Shown here: positions 34,926 to 43,438 of the stretch, piece by piece
Position numbering within the stretch: the first letter of the stretch is position 1
How the letters are laid out: the number at the start of each line of letters is the position of its first letter
The notes under the pieces: generated by a model
What the model was told of the DNA's origin: nothing
What the model saw: only the letters and a program-made list of their open reading frames with translations
The model's database searches: none
From: Paraburkholderia tropica
Lineage (GTDB): Bacteria; Pseudomonadota; Gammaproteobacteria; Burkholderiales; Burkholderiaceae
NCBI RefSeq assembly: GCF_914484835.1
Contig: NZ_CAJZAR010000065.1
Coordinates: 1-64,000, forward strand
Length of the DNA: 64,000 bases
Direction: 5' to 3'
Position numbers and translations under genes: made by a program

Positions 34926-35381
34926 TTAGGTTTCGGCGCGCACGAGCCGCTCGGGCAGATGCGTGCGCAGCGTGCGCGGATCGAGCAGGGCGAGATCCTT
35001 GTCGAGTTCGAGCGTGACGAGATTGCGCGTCTGCGCATCGAGCGCCTTGCGCAGCGCGCCCAGAAACGCGGGCGGCGCGATCAGCGCGAGCGTGCCGTAA
35101 CGCGCGTCGTTGCGTGCCTTCGCGAGCGTGGTCGCGACCTGCGCCGCGAACAGCGTGGTCTCGCGCTCGTGATGCTGCGTGTCGGGGTCGCTCGACTGGC
35201 GGCCGGAACCGCCCGAGCGCTCGGTGCGGCCCGAGCGGTCCGTGACGAGGCTCTGCTCCGGCACGCGGCTTTCGGGATGCAGCAGCGTTTCGACTTCCTC
35301 GATGGCGCCGAGCGGATTTTCCGTCGCGAAAATGCGTGCGGTGACGCGGTTGGCGACGACGACCCAGATCGTTTTCGACAT
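34926..35381 (-). CDS. Host attachment protein family
   Basis: The 151-residue cytosolic protein starts MSKTIWVVVANRVTARIFAT, then contains a long charged loop (RSGRTERSGGSGRQSS) and LFAAQVATTLAKARNDARYG, with a closing LVTLELDKDLALLDPRTLRT. This is the Host_attach family, which was named from an Agrobacterium plant-attachment gene but also includes stress-responsive proteins of unknown biochemistry. I placed the start at 35381 because a perfect GGAGG lies seven bases upstream; the longer frame is not conserved. Confidence 0.85.
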   Translation of the reverse strand: MSKTIWVVVANRVTARIFATENPLGAIEEVETLLHPESRVPEQSLVTDRSGRTERSGGSGRQSSDPDTQHHERETTLFAAQVATTLAKARNDARYGTLALIAPPAFLGALRKALDAQTRNLVTLELDKDLALLDPRTLRTHLPERLVRAET

Positions 35382-35665
35382 GCTTTCCTCCCGGCCTGAA
35401 ACAGGCGAAGCGCTGCGGCCGATGGGGCAAACGCCCCGGCCGAAGCGATGAGTGGACTCGCGCGGCGCAGCGCGAGCTACAAGGGTAGCGCTTCGTGAAG
35501 CGCAAGGGAGCCACAATGCACGCGGGATATTTTCCGCGTCGGCCATCCTCCCGAAAAACAAGAGGATCATTCCCGCGCTGGCGGGATTCTCTTTCATGCC
35601 GGTAGGACCTATCTTGATGTCTCCAGGGCGCGCTGCCGCGCAGCCACAAGGAACAAGGAGCCAGG

Positions 35666-36286
35666 ATGGCCTCGACCGTTCACCGTTATTCGAGCGACAT
35701 CGCTTTCACGCCGACCGTGAAGGCCATGCAGTCGCGTCTCGGGTCGCGCGAAATCTATGCCCGCGTGGAAGCGCAGCGCGGTTTCGGCACCGATCTCACC
35801 CCCGACGTGCAGGCGTTCATCGAGGCGCAGCGCAGTGTGTTCCTCGCCACCGCGAACGCCGAGGGCCAGCCGTATATCCAGCATCGCGGCGGCCCGCCGG
35901 GGTTTCTGCGCGTGCTCGACGCGCGCACGATCGCGTTCGCGGATTTCATCGGCAATCAGCAATACATCACGCTCGGCAATCTGACCGACAACGCGAAGGC
36001 GTATCTGTTCCTGATCGATTACGCGCACAGGCGGCGCGTCAAGGTCTGGGGCGAGGCGCGCGTCGTCGACGATGACGCGGCGCTGGTCGAGCGGCTCATG
36101 CCGCCCGGCTACAAGGCGCGCGCCGAACGGGCGATCGTGTTCACGGTGACGGCGTGGGACATGAACTGTCCGCAGCATATTCCGCAGCGCTTCGAGGCGG
36201 CGGACGTGAAGGCGGCGCTGGAGGAGCGCGACGCGCGCATCCGCGAGCTGGAGGCCGAGGTGGCGAAGTTGCGCGCGCAGCATTGA
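35666..36286 (+). CDS. Pyridoxamine 5'-phosphate oxidase-like FMN-binding protein
   Basis: The 206-residue protein is a split-barrel flavin-binding domain of the pyridoxamine oxidase superfamily (SVFLATANAEGQPYIQHRGG, later FADFIGNQQYITLGNLTDN). A C-terminal coiled-coil (about 180-206; ALEERDARIRELEAEVAKLR) suggests dimer or oligomer formation. It lacks the long C-terminal domain of true PdxH, so it is more likely a general flavin reductase or general stress protein than a vitamin B6 enzyme. An AAGGAGCC site precedes the start. It stands alone. Confidence 0.85.
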   Translation: MASTVHRYSSDIAFTPTVKAMQSRLGSREIYARVEAQRGFGTDLTPDVQAFIEAQRSVFLATANAEGQPYIQHRGGPPGFLRVLDARTIAFADFIGNQQYITLGNLTDNAKAYLFLIDYAHRRRVKVWGEARVVDDDAALVERLMPPGYKARAERAIVFTVTAWDMNCPQHIPQRFEAADVKAALEERDARIRELEAEVAKLRAQH

Positions 36287-36352
36287 GCGCGCGGGGCGTT
36301 CGCGTCAGGCGCATGCGAACGGCGGCGATGCCAGTGCGCGCAAAGGCCCGCG

Positions 36353-36390
36353 CAAAAAAGAAACGGCCCCGCGCGAAGGCGGGGCCGAGG
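36353..36390 (-). terminator. Terminator of the entericidin gene
   Basis: Reading on the minus strand, a GGCCCCGC/GCGGGGCC stem is followed by TTTCTTTTTT. It lies about 17 bases after the entericidin stop. Confidence 0.88.
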
Positions 36391-36406
36391 GCAGGCATCA
36401 ATCGTG

Positions 36407-36541
36407 TTACTTGGCCTTGTCCGCTGAATTGGTGATGGCGTTGCCGCCCTTCGAGATGTCTTCGCCCGCTCCGGCGATGGTGTTGCAGGCGGCGAGGGTG
36501 ACGGCGAACAGCGCAAGGGCAAAGGCAAGGTAACGGCTCAT
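36407..36541 (-). CDS. Entericidin A/B-type lipoprotein
   Basis: The 44-residue protein has a signal peptide ending in the lipobox LAAC (VTLAACNTIAG) and the short, Gly/Asn/Ser-rich tail of entericidins (GAGEDISKGGNAI). It should be acylated at the Cys and placed in the envelope. Entericidins are small stress-associated lipoproteins linked to a programmed-death antidote/toxin pair in Escherichia coli; here there is only one copy. The start is fixed by AAGGAGAG nine bases upstream, and the gene has its own terminator. Confidence 0.9.
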   Translation of the reverse strand: MSRYLAFALALFAVTLAACNTIAGAGEDISKGGNAITNSADKAK

Positions 36542-36751
36542 GTCGGCTCTCCTTGTGATGGATTCCCTGATCGCGGTGCAGAGCGCGCGGTCCAATCCGG
36601 CACGCGGCGCGGCGATGGCCGGCACCGGAGGCCATCCGGTAAATTGTACGCGCGCCGCGCCAACCCATGCGCACAGCGTGTGCGTCAGATGCGCGACAGA
36701 TGCGCGCTCCGCCGTGCGTCTTTCAGGCGCGCGCTGTCTGTCCCGGCGATA

Positions 36752-37858
36752 TCAGGAGCGGCGCTGGTGCTTGCGCACCACGAGCCACTTCGGCGAGCGG
36801 AACCGCACGATGCTCACGTAGAGCCAGACATAGGTGCAGGCGAACACGACCACGAAGCAGAACAGATGCAGCGTGTGGCGCCAGAACAGCGTGGCCGGAA
36901 TCACGGCGATCAGGCACAGCAGCCACAGATACGGCGAGGTCAGCGAATTGCGGCGCGTCAGCTCGCGCGCGGTGTGCGCGCCGACGGCCCAGCGCATCAG
37001 ACGCTTGTAGACCAGCATGTGCAGATGCACACCGTCGGGAATGCCGGGCGACATGCCGCGCACGAACTTCTTCCGGTAAATCGAGAAACAGGTCTCGAAG
37101 ATCGGGTACATGAACAGCAGCACCGGATACCACGCCGACACGTCGCGGTTGCGCATGACGAGCAGGATCGCCAGTTCGGCGAGCATGAAGCCGATGAAGT
37201 ACGCGCCGCCGTCGCCGAGAAAGATCAGGCCCGCCGGGAAGTTCCAGATGAAGAAGCCCATCACCGCGCCCATCATGATCAGCGAGGCCGAGAGCACGAC
37301 CGGGTCGTGCACCTGGAACGCCACGTAGGCGAGCGAGGCGAACATCATGAAGGCGACCATCGAGGCGAGGCCGTTGAAGCCGTCGATGATGTTGACGGCG
37401 TTCGCGAGCGCCGCGACGGCCAGCACGGTGATCGCGCACGATATGGCCGCGTAGGAAAGCAGGAAGTCGAGCGGCGGCACGCTGATGCGCGTAACCGCGA
37501 TGCCGAGCACGAAATACGCGAGTGCGGCGGCGGCCATCGTGCAGACGAGGCGCGCGAGCGGCGAGACTTTCTTGGTCAGATCCTCGACGAGCCCAGAGCC
37601 GAACGCGGGCAGCCCGCAGGCGACGATGCCGAGAATGCCGCCCGAAACCGTCGGCCACGCGTGATGCAGCTGCGCGGCCGCCACGACGAGGCCCGCCAGA
37701 ATGCCGGTTCCGCCGATGCGCGGCACGGGCCGCACGTGGAATTTCTGCACGCCCGCGAGATCGGAATCGACCGAAAACCTTTCATGCAGATGCGCGTATC
37801 GCACGATCAGCAGCGTGACCAGCAGTGAAACGATAAAGCCGAGGGCGAAACTGAGCAT
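36752..37858 (-). CDS. MraY/WecA-like polyprenyl-phosphate sugar-phosphate transferase
   Basis: The 368-residue membrane protein has about ten helices. The MraY/WecA-type motifs are visible: AVNIIDGFNGLASMVAFMMF, the second aspartate motif FLGDGGAYFIGFMLAELAIL, and the His-containing loop GIPDGVHLHMLVYKRLMRW. It links a sugar-1-phosphate, probably N-acetylated, to undecaprenyl phosphate on the cytosolic side. This is a different enzyme class from the transferase at 40872-41987. It might feed the polysaccharide locus or O-antigen. It is divergent from the GntR gene across about 190 bases. Confidence 0.88.
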   Translation of the reverse strand: MLSFALGFIVSLLVTLLIVRYAHLHERFSVDSDLAGVQKFHVRPVPRIGGTGILAGLVVAAAQLHHAWPTVSGGILGIVACGLPAFGSGLVEDLTKKVSPLARLVCTMAAAALAYFVLGIAVTRISVPPLDFLLSYAAISCAITVLAVAALANAVNIIDGFNGLASMVAFMMFASLAYVAFQVHDPVVLSASLIMMGAVMGFFIWNFPAGLIFLGDGGAYFIGFMLAELAILLVMRNRDVSAWYPVLLFMYPIFETCFSIYRKKFVRGMSPGIPDGVHLHMLVYKRLMRWAVGAHTARELTRRNSLTSPYLWLLCLIAVIPATLFWRHTLHLFCFVVVFACTYVWLYVSIVRFRSPKWLVVRKHQRRS

Positions 37859-38046
37859 GAAAGGTGAACGCCGGTCAAAAAGGTTGAATGCGAGATCGAG
37901 CGCGGACGGAAAGCGGGCCGAATCCGCGATTATACAAAGGCGCCGAGGCGGCTCCGCGGGCGCCGGGAGGCCGGTGCACTGACAGACGCACTATTGGAGC
38001 GAGGTCAATACGCAGGCGTGCCGCACTGCCGATAATTTCGCCGATC

Positions 38047-38940
38047 ATGCGCGAAACCAAACTGCTCACTCCTTCTTCGCCGTCAACGCTTGCGAGCGCC
38101 GATGTGCAAACAAACGCACAGCCCGCCGCGCCGTTGACGCCGCCGCTCGCTTCGTCTGCGCCGCCTGCCGCAGTTTCCGGGTTCTCCTCGTTCTCCACGC
38201 TGTCGCCGACGCCGCTGCGCGCCGCGCCTGGCGGCGCCTCGCGCGCCGATCGCGTCTACGAGAATCTGCGCGAGGACATCTTCGAACTGCGCCTGCTGCC
38301 GGGCGTCTGGCTGACCGAAGCGGCCGTGGCCGCGCGCTTCGCGGTCTCGCGCACGCCTGCGCGCGAAGCGCTGCAACGGCTGCAAGGCGACGGCCTGATG
38401 CGCGGCTACGTGCGCGGCGGGTGGGAAGTCGCGCCCATCGACTTCAGCCGCTTCGACGATCTCTACGAAATGCGCGAGCTGATCGAGACCTTCGCGATCC
38501 GCCGCCTCTGCGAGCGCCACGCGCGCGGCGAGCGTGCGGCGATGCAGGCGCTCGACGCGCTGGGCGCGATCTGGCTCGTGCCGGAGGCGGCGCGTCTGAC
38601 CGATGCGCGGCGCGTGGCGGCGCTCGACGAGGCGTTTCATCTCGCGCTCGTCGACGCCGTGGGCAACGCCGAACTCTCGGCGGCGCTGCGTCGCGTGACC
38701 GACCGCATCCACGTGGTGCACCGGCTGGGCTTTGTGTACGGCGAGCGCGTCGGCGAAACCTATGCGGAGCACGCCGAACTGCTCGACGCGATCCGCGCGG
38801 GGCGCGCCGGAGCCGCCGTCGAGCTGGCCGAGCGCCACGTGCGGCGCTGCCGTGCCGAGATCTGCCGCCTCGGCGCGCAGCGTCTCGAACTCGCGCGCGA
38901 CGCGCTGGCTTACCCGGAAGGGGAAACTGCACAGGGGTGA
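38047..38940 (+). CDS. GntR-family (FCD) transcriptional regulator
   Basis: The protein of about 297 residues has a poorly conserved Pro/Ser/Thr-rich N-terminal 60 residues, then a GntR winged helix (RADRVYENLREDIFELRLLP, then LTEAAVAARFAVSRTPAREA), then an FCD ligand-binding domain with the His and Asp/Glu positions typical of metal-binding FCD (FHLALVDAVGNAELSAALRR, and later YGERVGETYAEHAELLDAI). The 53 extra residues from 37888 look untranslated, so I start at 38047. Its ligand is probably a small carboxylate. Lying between the MraY-like gene and the glycosidase, it might regulate either. Confidence 0.85.
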   Translation: MRETKLLTPSSPSTLASADVQTNAQPAAPLTPPLASSAPPAAVSGFSSFSTLSPTPLRAAPGGASRADRVYENLREDIFELRLLPGVWLTEAAVAARFAVSRTPAREALQRLQGDGLMRGYVRGGWEVAPIDFSRFDDLYEMRELIETFAIRRLCERHARGERAAMQALDALGAIWLVPEAARLTDARRVAALDEAFHLALVDAVGNAELSAALRRVTDRIHVVHRLGFVYGERVGETYAEHAELLDAIRAGRAGAAVELAERHVRRCRAEICRLGAQRLELARDALAYPEGETAQG

Positions 38941-39045
38941 GCGCGCGATGCGTGTCAAACGTATCAAAGCCCACGCACCGCGTCAGCGAATTTCAATTTA
39001 GTTTGCCATCCGAACTAATGAATTAGGCTGACGAATTGAGCGCAT

Positions 39046-40362
39046 TCAGGTTCCCGGCCGATCGGCGGGCGTAATCTCCAGCAGGATCACGTGGTCGGGC
39101 ACATTCACCGTGAGTTGCCGCTGATCGCGATGCGTGGTCAGCGGTTCCGCCGACACCATCGGATCGTACACATCCACGCGGCGCGCGTTCGCTCCGAAAT
39201 CCAGTTTCACCGGCGCGGGCGGACTCTCCAGCGGCGTGCCATTCGCGCGGTCCCAGATCAGCGTTTCATTCCAGAGCGCGAGCACGAAGCGGCCGTCCTT
39301 TTTCTTCAGCAGAAAGCTGTTCGCCGAAACCGGCATATCGCTGAGCGTATAGGTCAGCGTATCGCGCGCGGCCGCACTCGCGCGATGCGGCGTAGTCGTG
39401 TTGAGAATCGTCGTGAGATTGCGGATTGAATGCGCGACCCGTTTCGGGCTGTTGTCGTTGCGGAACATGCCGTAATGCATTTCGGCATTCTTGTTTTGCG
39501 GATCGGGTTTCTGGTCGAGCAATTCGTAGACGAAAAGCCGCTTCACGCCGGCCGCCGCCGCATCCATATAGCCGTTGAGCACGCCTTTGGCCTGCGTCGG
39601 TTCGTCCACGCCCAGCATGTACCAGCCCGATTGCGGCATCGAAAAATAACCGAACTCGGTGACGACGACCGGCAATTCGAACTTCTTGACCGAGCCGAGC
39701 GCGGCGGGCAGCCAGCGATCGCCGTTCGCGTTGTAGCTCGGCTGTTCGCCGTTTTGCGGATAGAAGTGGGTATTCGAATAATCGGCGGAACTCGCGCGCG
39801 TGTCGACCAGCTTCGGGTCATAACCGGTCAGGTCGTAGACCGGTACGCCCGCGAGCGCGGACGCGTTGCGCACGCGCGAGTAGATCTCGCGCTGCAAGGC
39901 GAGTCCGGCGGCAGCGCCCTTCAGGCCGTTGTAAGTCACGGGAAAGTTATCGACCTCGTTGAAGCCCTCGATCGACACGACGCTGCCCGGCACGGCCGTA
40001 TTCAAGGCCACCGCCTGGTCGATCGCCTGGTCGATGTTCGTGCGCATGAGGAAATTGAATTTGACGCCGCGGCGCGCGAGATACACATAGTTGTCGAACG
40101 GCGGTGTGCCGGTCGGCATCATGTCGCGAACGTGGCGAATGCCGAGCCAGGCGAGATCGTCGGCGACGTTGTGCACGTTCACGTACGCGCCATCGGTGTA
40201 ATTGACGTGCGTGTTGACCGCGAGCGTGTCGATGAAATCCTGCGCGGGCATGGCGCGCACCGCGTCGGCGTGCGCGGCCGATCCGCCGAGGCTCGCGGCA
40301 AGGCCGGCAACGAGACTGAAGGCGGCGAGCGGCGGGCGGGCGGCGGCCAGAGAGAGCTTCAC
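39046..40362 (-). CDS. Secreted clan GH-A glycoside hydrolase-like protein
   Basis: The 438-residue protein starts at a GTG (40362) with GAGGA eight bases upstream, followed by a signal peptide (VKLSLAAARPPLAAFSLVAG, cleavage near AHA-DA). The TIM-barrel clan GH-A signatures are visible: the acid/base Glu in EGFNEVDNF (Glu136) and the nucleophile Glu in VVVTEFGYFS (Glu236). After the barrel, from about residue 330, comes a beta-sandwich-like part. Relatives include cellulases and xylosidases. It is divergent from the polysaccharide operon and might trim or degrade the polymer made there. A longer frame from 40491 is not preceded by a ribosome site. Confidence 0.82.
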   Translation of the reverse strand: MKLSLAAARPPLAAFSLVAGLAASLGGSAAHADAVRAMPAQDFIDTLAVNTHVNYTDGAYVNVHNVADDLAWLGIRHVRDMMPTGTPPFDNYVYLARRGVKFNFLMRTNIDQAIDQAVALNTAVPGSVVSIEGFNEVDNFPVTYNGLKGAAAGLALQREIYSRVRNASALAGVPVYDLTGYDPKLVDTRASSADYSNTHFYPQNGEQPSYNANGDRWLPAALGSVKKFELPVVVTEFGYFSMPQSGWYMLGVDEPTQAKGVLNGYMDAAAAGVKRLFVYELLDQKPDPQNKNAEMHYGMFRNDNSPKRVAHSIRNLTTILNTTTPHRASAAARDTLTYTLSDMPVSANSFLLKKKDGRFVLALWNETLIWDRANGTPLESPPAPVKLDFGANARRVDVYDPMVSAEPLTTHRDQRQLTVNVPDHVILLEITPADRPGT

Positions 40363-40871
40363 GGCGGATTCCTCGCAGGATGCGGTTTGCCGACATTCTG
40401 CTGCGCAATGGCCGCCTGAGTGTGTGCGTCGGCGAACGGATCGGCATTCCGCAGAGGATTGAATCGCGCGCGTCGTTCGATGTGTCGTCAAGCGAACGGC
40501 ACGCGGAAATAATTGCGTCGCGAATAATACGGATTCCTATTAAATGGAATAAACCGGACTGAACGATCGCAGCGGGGCGCGAAAACACGCGGCGATATGT
40601 GCGAGACCGTACATATCGCATTGGCTGCGCGTGGCGTGCTACAGGGCATGGGCGCGTCGCGATGACGAGGCAGCCACGATCACAAATCGTTGGTGGGATT
40701 GCGCACGGTTTGGCGGTTGTACACACCTTAATGTGTTGTCGTGGCCAGGCGGGGTGGGCGAGGTACGCGCCTGCAATACCCGGGGCACAGAGAGAGCGTG
40801 CGTTCGCTCTCCGAGGACGACCACGTCAGACCCAAAACGTCTGATGAACACGACACGCACTGGGGTAGGAC
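40363..40871. other. Divergent control region upstream of the polysaccharide operon
   Basis: This 509-base gap contains an AT-rich patch at about 40500-40560, with an ATTCC-N8-GGAAT inverted repeat (40530-40547). It is the likely site of promoters for the glycosidase and the polysaccharide operon. Open frames here do not look coding. I see no clear sigma-70 or sigma-54 box. Confidence 0.4.
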
Positions 40872-41987
40872 ATGTCAGATCTAACGCAAGGGCCTCAGCT
40901 GACACAAGGATCACAGCTGACGCAACGGTCGCAACTGACGCAACGCACGGTCGACGTGGTGCTGATCGTGCTGGGCGCCGTTTGCGCCGTACACCTGAAC
41001 CTGAATTTCACGCAGATCGGCGCGGCGCATCATCCCGATCCGACGTTGGTGGCGTTCTGCGCGGCGCTTGCGCTTTCGGTGTTTCCGGCTTGCGGCACGT
41101 ATGGCTCGCGTGGCAGCCGCTCGATTTTCAGCGTCGCGGGACGCACGGCGCTCGCGTGGCTCGCCGTGCAGCTCTGCGGCCTCGTGCTGCTTTACGCGAT
41201 TCATCACGATCATCTGCTGCAATTGCCGTGGTTTATTTACTGGACGCTGACGACCGGCATTTCGCTGATGGCGTCGCACACGCTGTTCTTTTCGGAGTTC
41301 AGCGTGCTGCGTCTCACGCGCGCCTGGTGGCATCGCGAACCGATCGAACTGGAAATGGGCTCGGTGCGCGCCGCCGTGGTCGGCCACGCGCTCAAGCGCA
41401 TGTTCGACATCGTGGCCGCGCTGAGCGCGCTGATTCTGCTGTCGCCGCTGCTGCTCGGCGTGGCGCTGCTGGTCAAGCGCGATGGCGGCAAGGCGCTCTA
41501 TGGCCATATGCGCGTGGGGCGTCATGGCAAGAAGTTCCGATGCCTGAAATTCCGCTCGATGGTGATGAATTCCGAGCAGGTGCTCAAGGATCTGCTCGAA
41601 CGCGATCCCGAAGCGCGCGCCGAATGGGAACGCGAATTCAAACTCAAGAACGATATTCGCGTGACGCGCATCGGCCGCTTTCTGCGCCATTCGAGTCTCG
41701 ACGAATTGCCGCAACTCTGGAACGTACTGCGCGGCGAAATGAGTTTCGTCGGTCCGCGCCCGATCATCGATCAGGAACTCGAACGCTACGGCGACGCGCG
41801 CAAGTATTACCTGATGGCGACGCCGGGCATCACGGGACTCTGGCAGGTGAGCGGCCGCAACGATATCGATTACGCGACGCGCGTCTCGCTCGATGTCTTT
41901 TACGTCATGAACTGGACCTTCCGCCGCGATATCGGAATTCTGTTTAAAACGTTTTTCGTCGTGATTCGCGGCAGTGGCGCGTATTGA
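40872..41987 (+). CDS. Polyprenyl-phosphate hexose-1-phosphate transferase (WbaP/BceB-like)
   Basis: The 371-residue enzyme starts polysaccharide repeat synthesis by moving a hexose-1-phosphate to undecaprenyl phosphate. The catalytic sugar-transferase domain fills residues 173-371 (HALKRMFDIVAALSALILLS, KKFRCLKFRSMV, SLDELPQLWNVLRGEMSFVG and a closing TFRRDIGILFKTFFVV). Upstream are about four helices. It is shorter than WbaP (about 475 residues), because the usual soluble CoA-binding-like domain between the helices and the catalytic part is largely missing. The N-terminus holds four hexapeptide repeats (LTQGPQ type). It is first in an operon with the wza- and wzc-type genes. Confidence 0.9.
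   Translation: MSDLTQGPQLTQGSQLTQRSQLTQRTVDVVLIVLGAVCAVHLNLNFTQIGAAHHPDPTLVAFCAALALSVFPACGTYGSRGSRSIFSVAGRTALAWLAVQLCGLVLLYAIHHDHLLQLPWFIYWTLTTGISLMASHTLFFSEFSVLRLTRAWWHREPIELEMGSVRAAVVGHALKRMFDIVAALSALILLSPLLLGVALLVKRDGGKALYGHMRVGRHGKKFRCLKFRSMVMNSEQVLKDLLERDPEARAEWEREFKLKNDIRVTRIGRFLRHSSLDELPQLWNVLRGEMSFVGPRPIIDQELERYGDARKYYLMATPGITGLWQVSGRNDIDYATRVSLDVFYVMNWTFRRDIGILFKTFFVVIRGSGAY
40881..40949 (+). repeat. Tandem 18-bp repeat in the transferase N-terminus
   Basis: Nearly four head-to-tail copies of an 18-base unit encode LTQGPQ, LTQGSQ, LTQRSQ and LTQRT at residues 4-26. In-frame 18-base steps allow copy-number change without frameshift. Confidence 0.85.
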
Positions 41988-42161
41988 GCCTGGTATCGAG
42001 ATTGATATCGAGCGGGATTGAAGCGCATATCGACATTGGGAACACCGGCTTCGGGAAACGGCTTCAGCAGGGGAAATGAGTGGCGCGCTTGCGCCAGGCG
42101 GACCAGGTATCCGCGTCACACGGAATGACGCGGAACATGGGCAACGGATGGGGGTAGGTCA

Positions 42162-43382
42162 ATGGAAACGAACGCGAAGAAATCGATCGCCGCGGGCGCG
42201 TTGCGTCGCGCGGGCTTATGGGTTGCCTGCCTGACGATGGCCGGGCTGGGCGGCTGCGCGCTTGCGCCGGGCATGACGTACGCGCCCGCGGCCGGCGCGT
42301 CGACTGTGGCGGACACGGGCGCCGCGCACACCGGCGCAGCGCCGGGCTCGGGCGTGCCCGACAGCGTGGTGGCCAAGGGCATCGCGGGCGCGCCGTCCGG
42401 CACGCTCGTCGAGATCACGCGCGACCTGGTGACGAAGGAAGCGGCAGCGCGTCCCACGGGCATTCCCGACGACGTGCACAAGCTGTTCTCCAAAGCCACG
42501 CCGTACCAGATCGGCCCAGGCGACATTCTCAGCATCGTGGTCTGGGACCACCCCGAACTCAATCTGCCCATGTCGGGCGGCGGCGGCGACGGCAGCGGTA
42601 CCGGCGCGAGTTCGGTGTCGTCGGGTTATACCGTCGATACCGATGGCTTCATTCAGTACGCGTATATCGGGCCGCTGAAAGTCGAGGGCCTGTCCGAAAT
42701 GGGCGTGCGCGATGCGCTCGCGGACAAGCTCACGAAATACGTGCGCAAGCCGCAGGTCACGGTGCGGATCCAGACCTATCGCAGCAAGCGCGTCTATCTG
42801 GACGGCGAGGTGAAAACGCCGGGCGTCGAAGTGCTCAACGACCGGCCGATGACGCTGCCCGAAGCGATCAATCGCGCGGGCGGCTTCACGAGTAATGCCG
42901 ATCGCTCGCAGGTCGCGGTCACGCGCGGCGATTCGACGGTGGTCGTCGACATGCCGGAAATGATCCGCAAGGGCTTCAATCCCGACCGCATCATTCTGCG
43001 CGACGGCGATCTCGTGCGCGTCTTCGGGCAGGCCGACAGCAAGGTATTCGTGGTGGGCGAAGTCGAGCGCCCCGGCGGCGTGATGTTCAATAACGGCCAC
43101 ATGTCGCTCAACGAAGCGCTCGGCAACGCAGGGGGGATCAACCAGTCGTCGGGCGACGCGTCGCAGGTCTATGTCGTGCGCGGGCGCGACACGAGCCAGC
43201 CGACGGTGTTCCATCTCGACGCGAGCAGTGCGTCGGCGATGGCGACGGCCGACTCGTTCCAGCTCAAGCCGAACGATGTGGTGTTCGTCGATACGTCTTC
43301 ACTCGTGAAGTGGAGCCGTGTCATCAGCCTGATATTGCCGACGACGCAGGCCGCGGCGGCAACCCGCGCGGTCGGCTACTGA
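42162..43382 (+). CDS. Polysaccharide export lipoprotein, Wza/BceE-like
   Basis: The 406-residue outer-membrane exporter has a lipoprotein signal peptide (TMAGLGGCALAPG, lipidated Cys). It then has a poly_export domain (about 110-200: YQIGPGDILSIVVWDHPELN and YTVDTDGFIQYAYIGPLKV) and two SLBB domains (about 205-280 and 290-360; VYLDGEVKTPGVEVLNDRPM and VFVVGEVERPGGVMFNNGHM). The C-terminal segment should form the alpha-barrel pore. It forms the channel for the polymer, with the next gene in the inner membrane. A gap of 174 bases separates it from the transferase gene. Confidence 0.95.
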   Translation: METNAKKSIAAGALRRAGLWVACLTMAGLGGCALAPGMTYAPAAGASTVADTGAAHTGAAPGSGVPDSVVAKGIAGAPSGTLVEITRDLVTKEAAARPTGIPDDVHKLFSKATPYQIGPGDILSIVVWDHPELNLPMSGGGGDGSGTGASSVSSGYTVDTDGFIQYAYIGPLKVEGLSEMGVRDALADKLTKYVRKPQVTVRIQTYRSKRVYLDGEVKTPGVEVLNDRPMTLPEAINRAGGFTSNADRSQVAVTRGDSTVVVDMPEMIRKGFNPDRIILRDGDLVRVFGQADSKVFVVGEVERPGGVMFNNGHMSLNEALGNAGGINQSSGDASQVYVVRGRDTSQPTVFHLDASSASAMATADSFQLKPNDVVFVDTSSLVKWSRVISLILPTTQAAAATRAVGY

Positions 43383-43438
43383 TCCCCGCATGAATGCGAA
43401 GCGCGCCATTGGGCGCCTTCGTCACGGAGAGGATAAAA

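Noticed and set aside
35575..35602. Imperfect hairpin followed by a short T-run, as a terminator
   Set aside because: The stem is interrupted, and it lies in the leader upstream of the FMN-binding gene with no upstream plus-strand gene that needs it.
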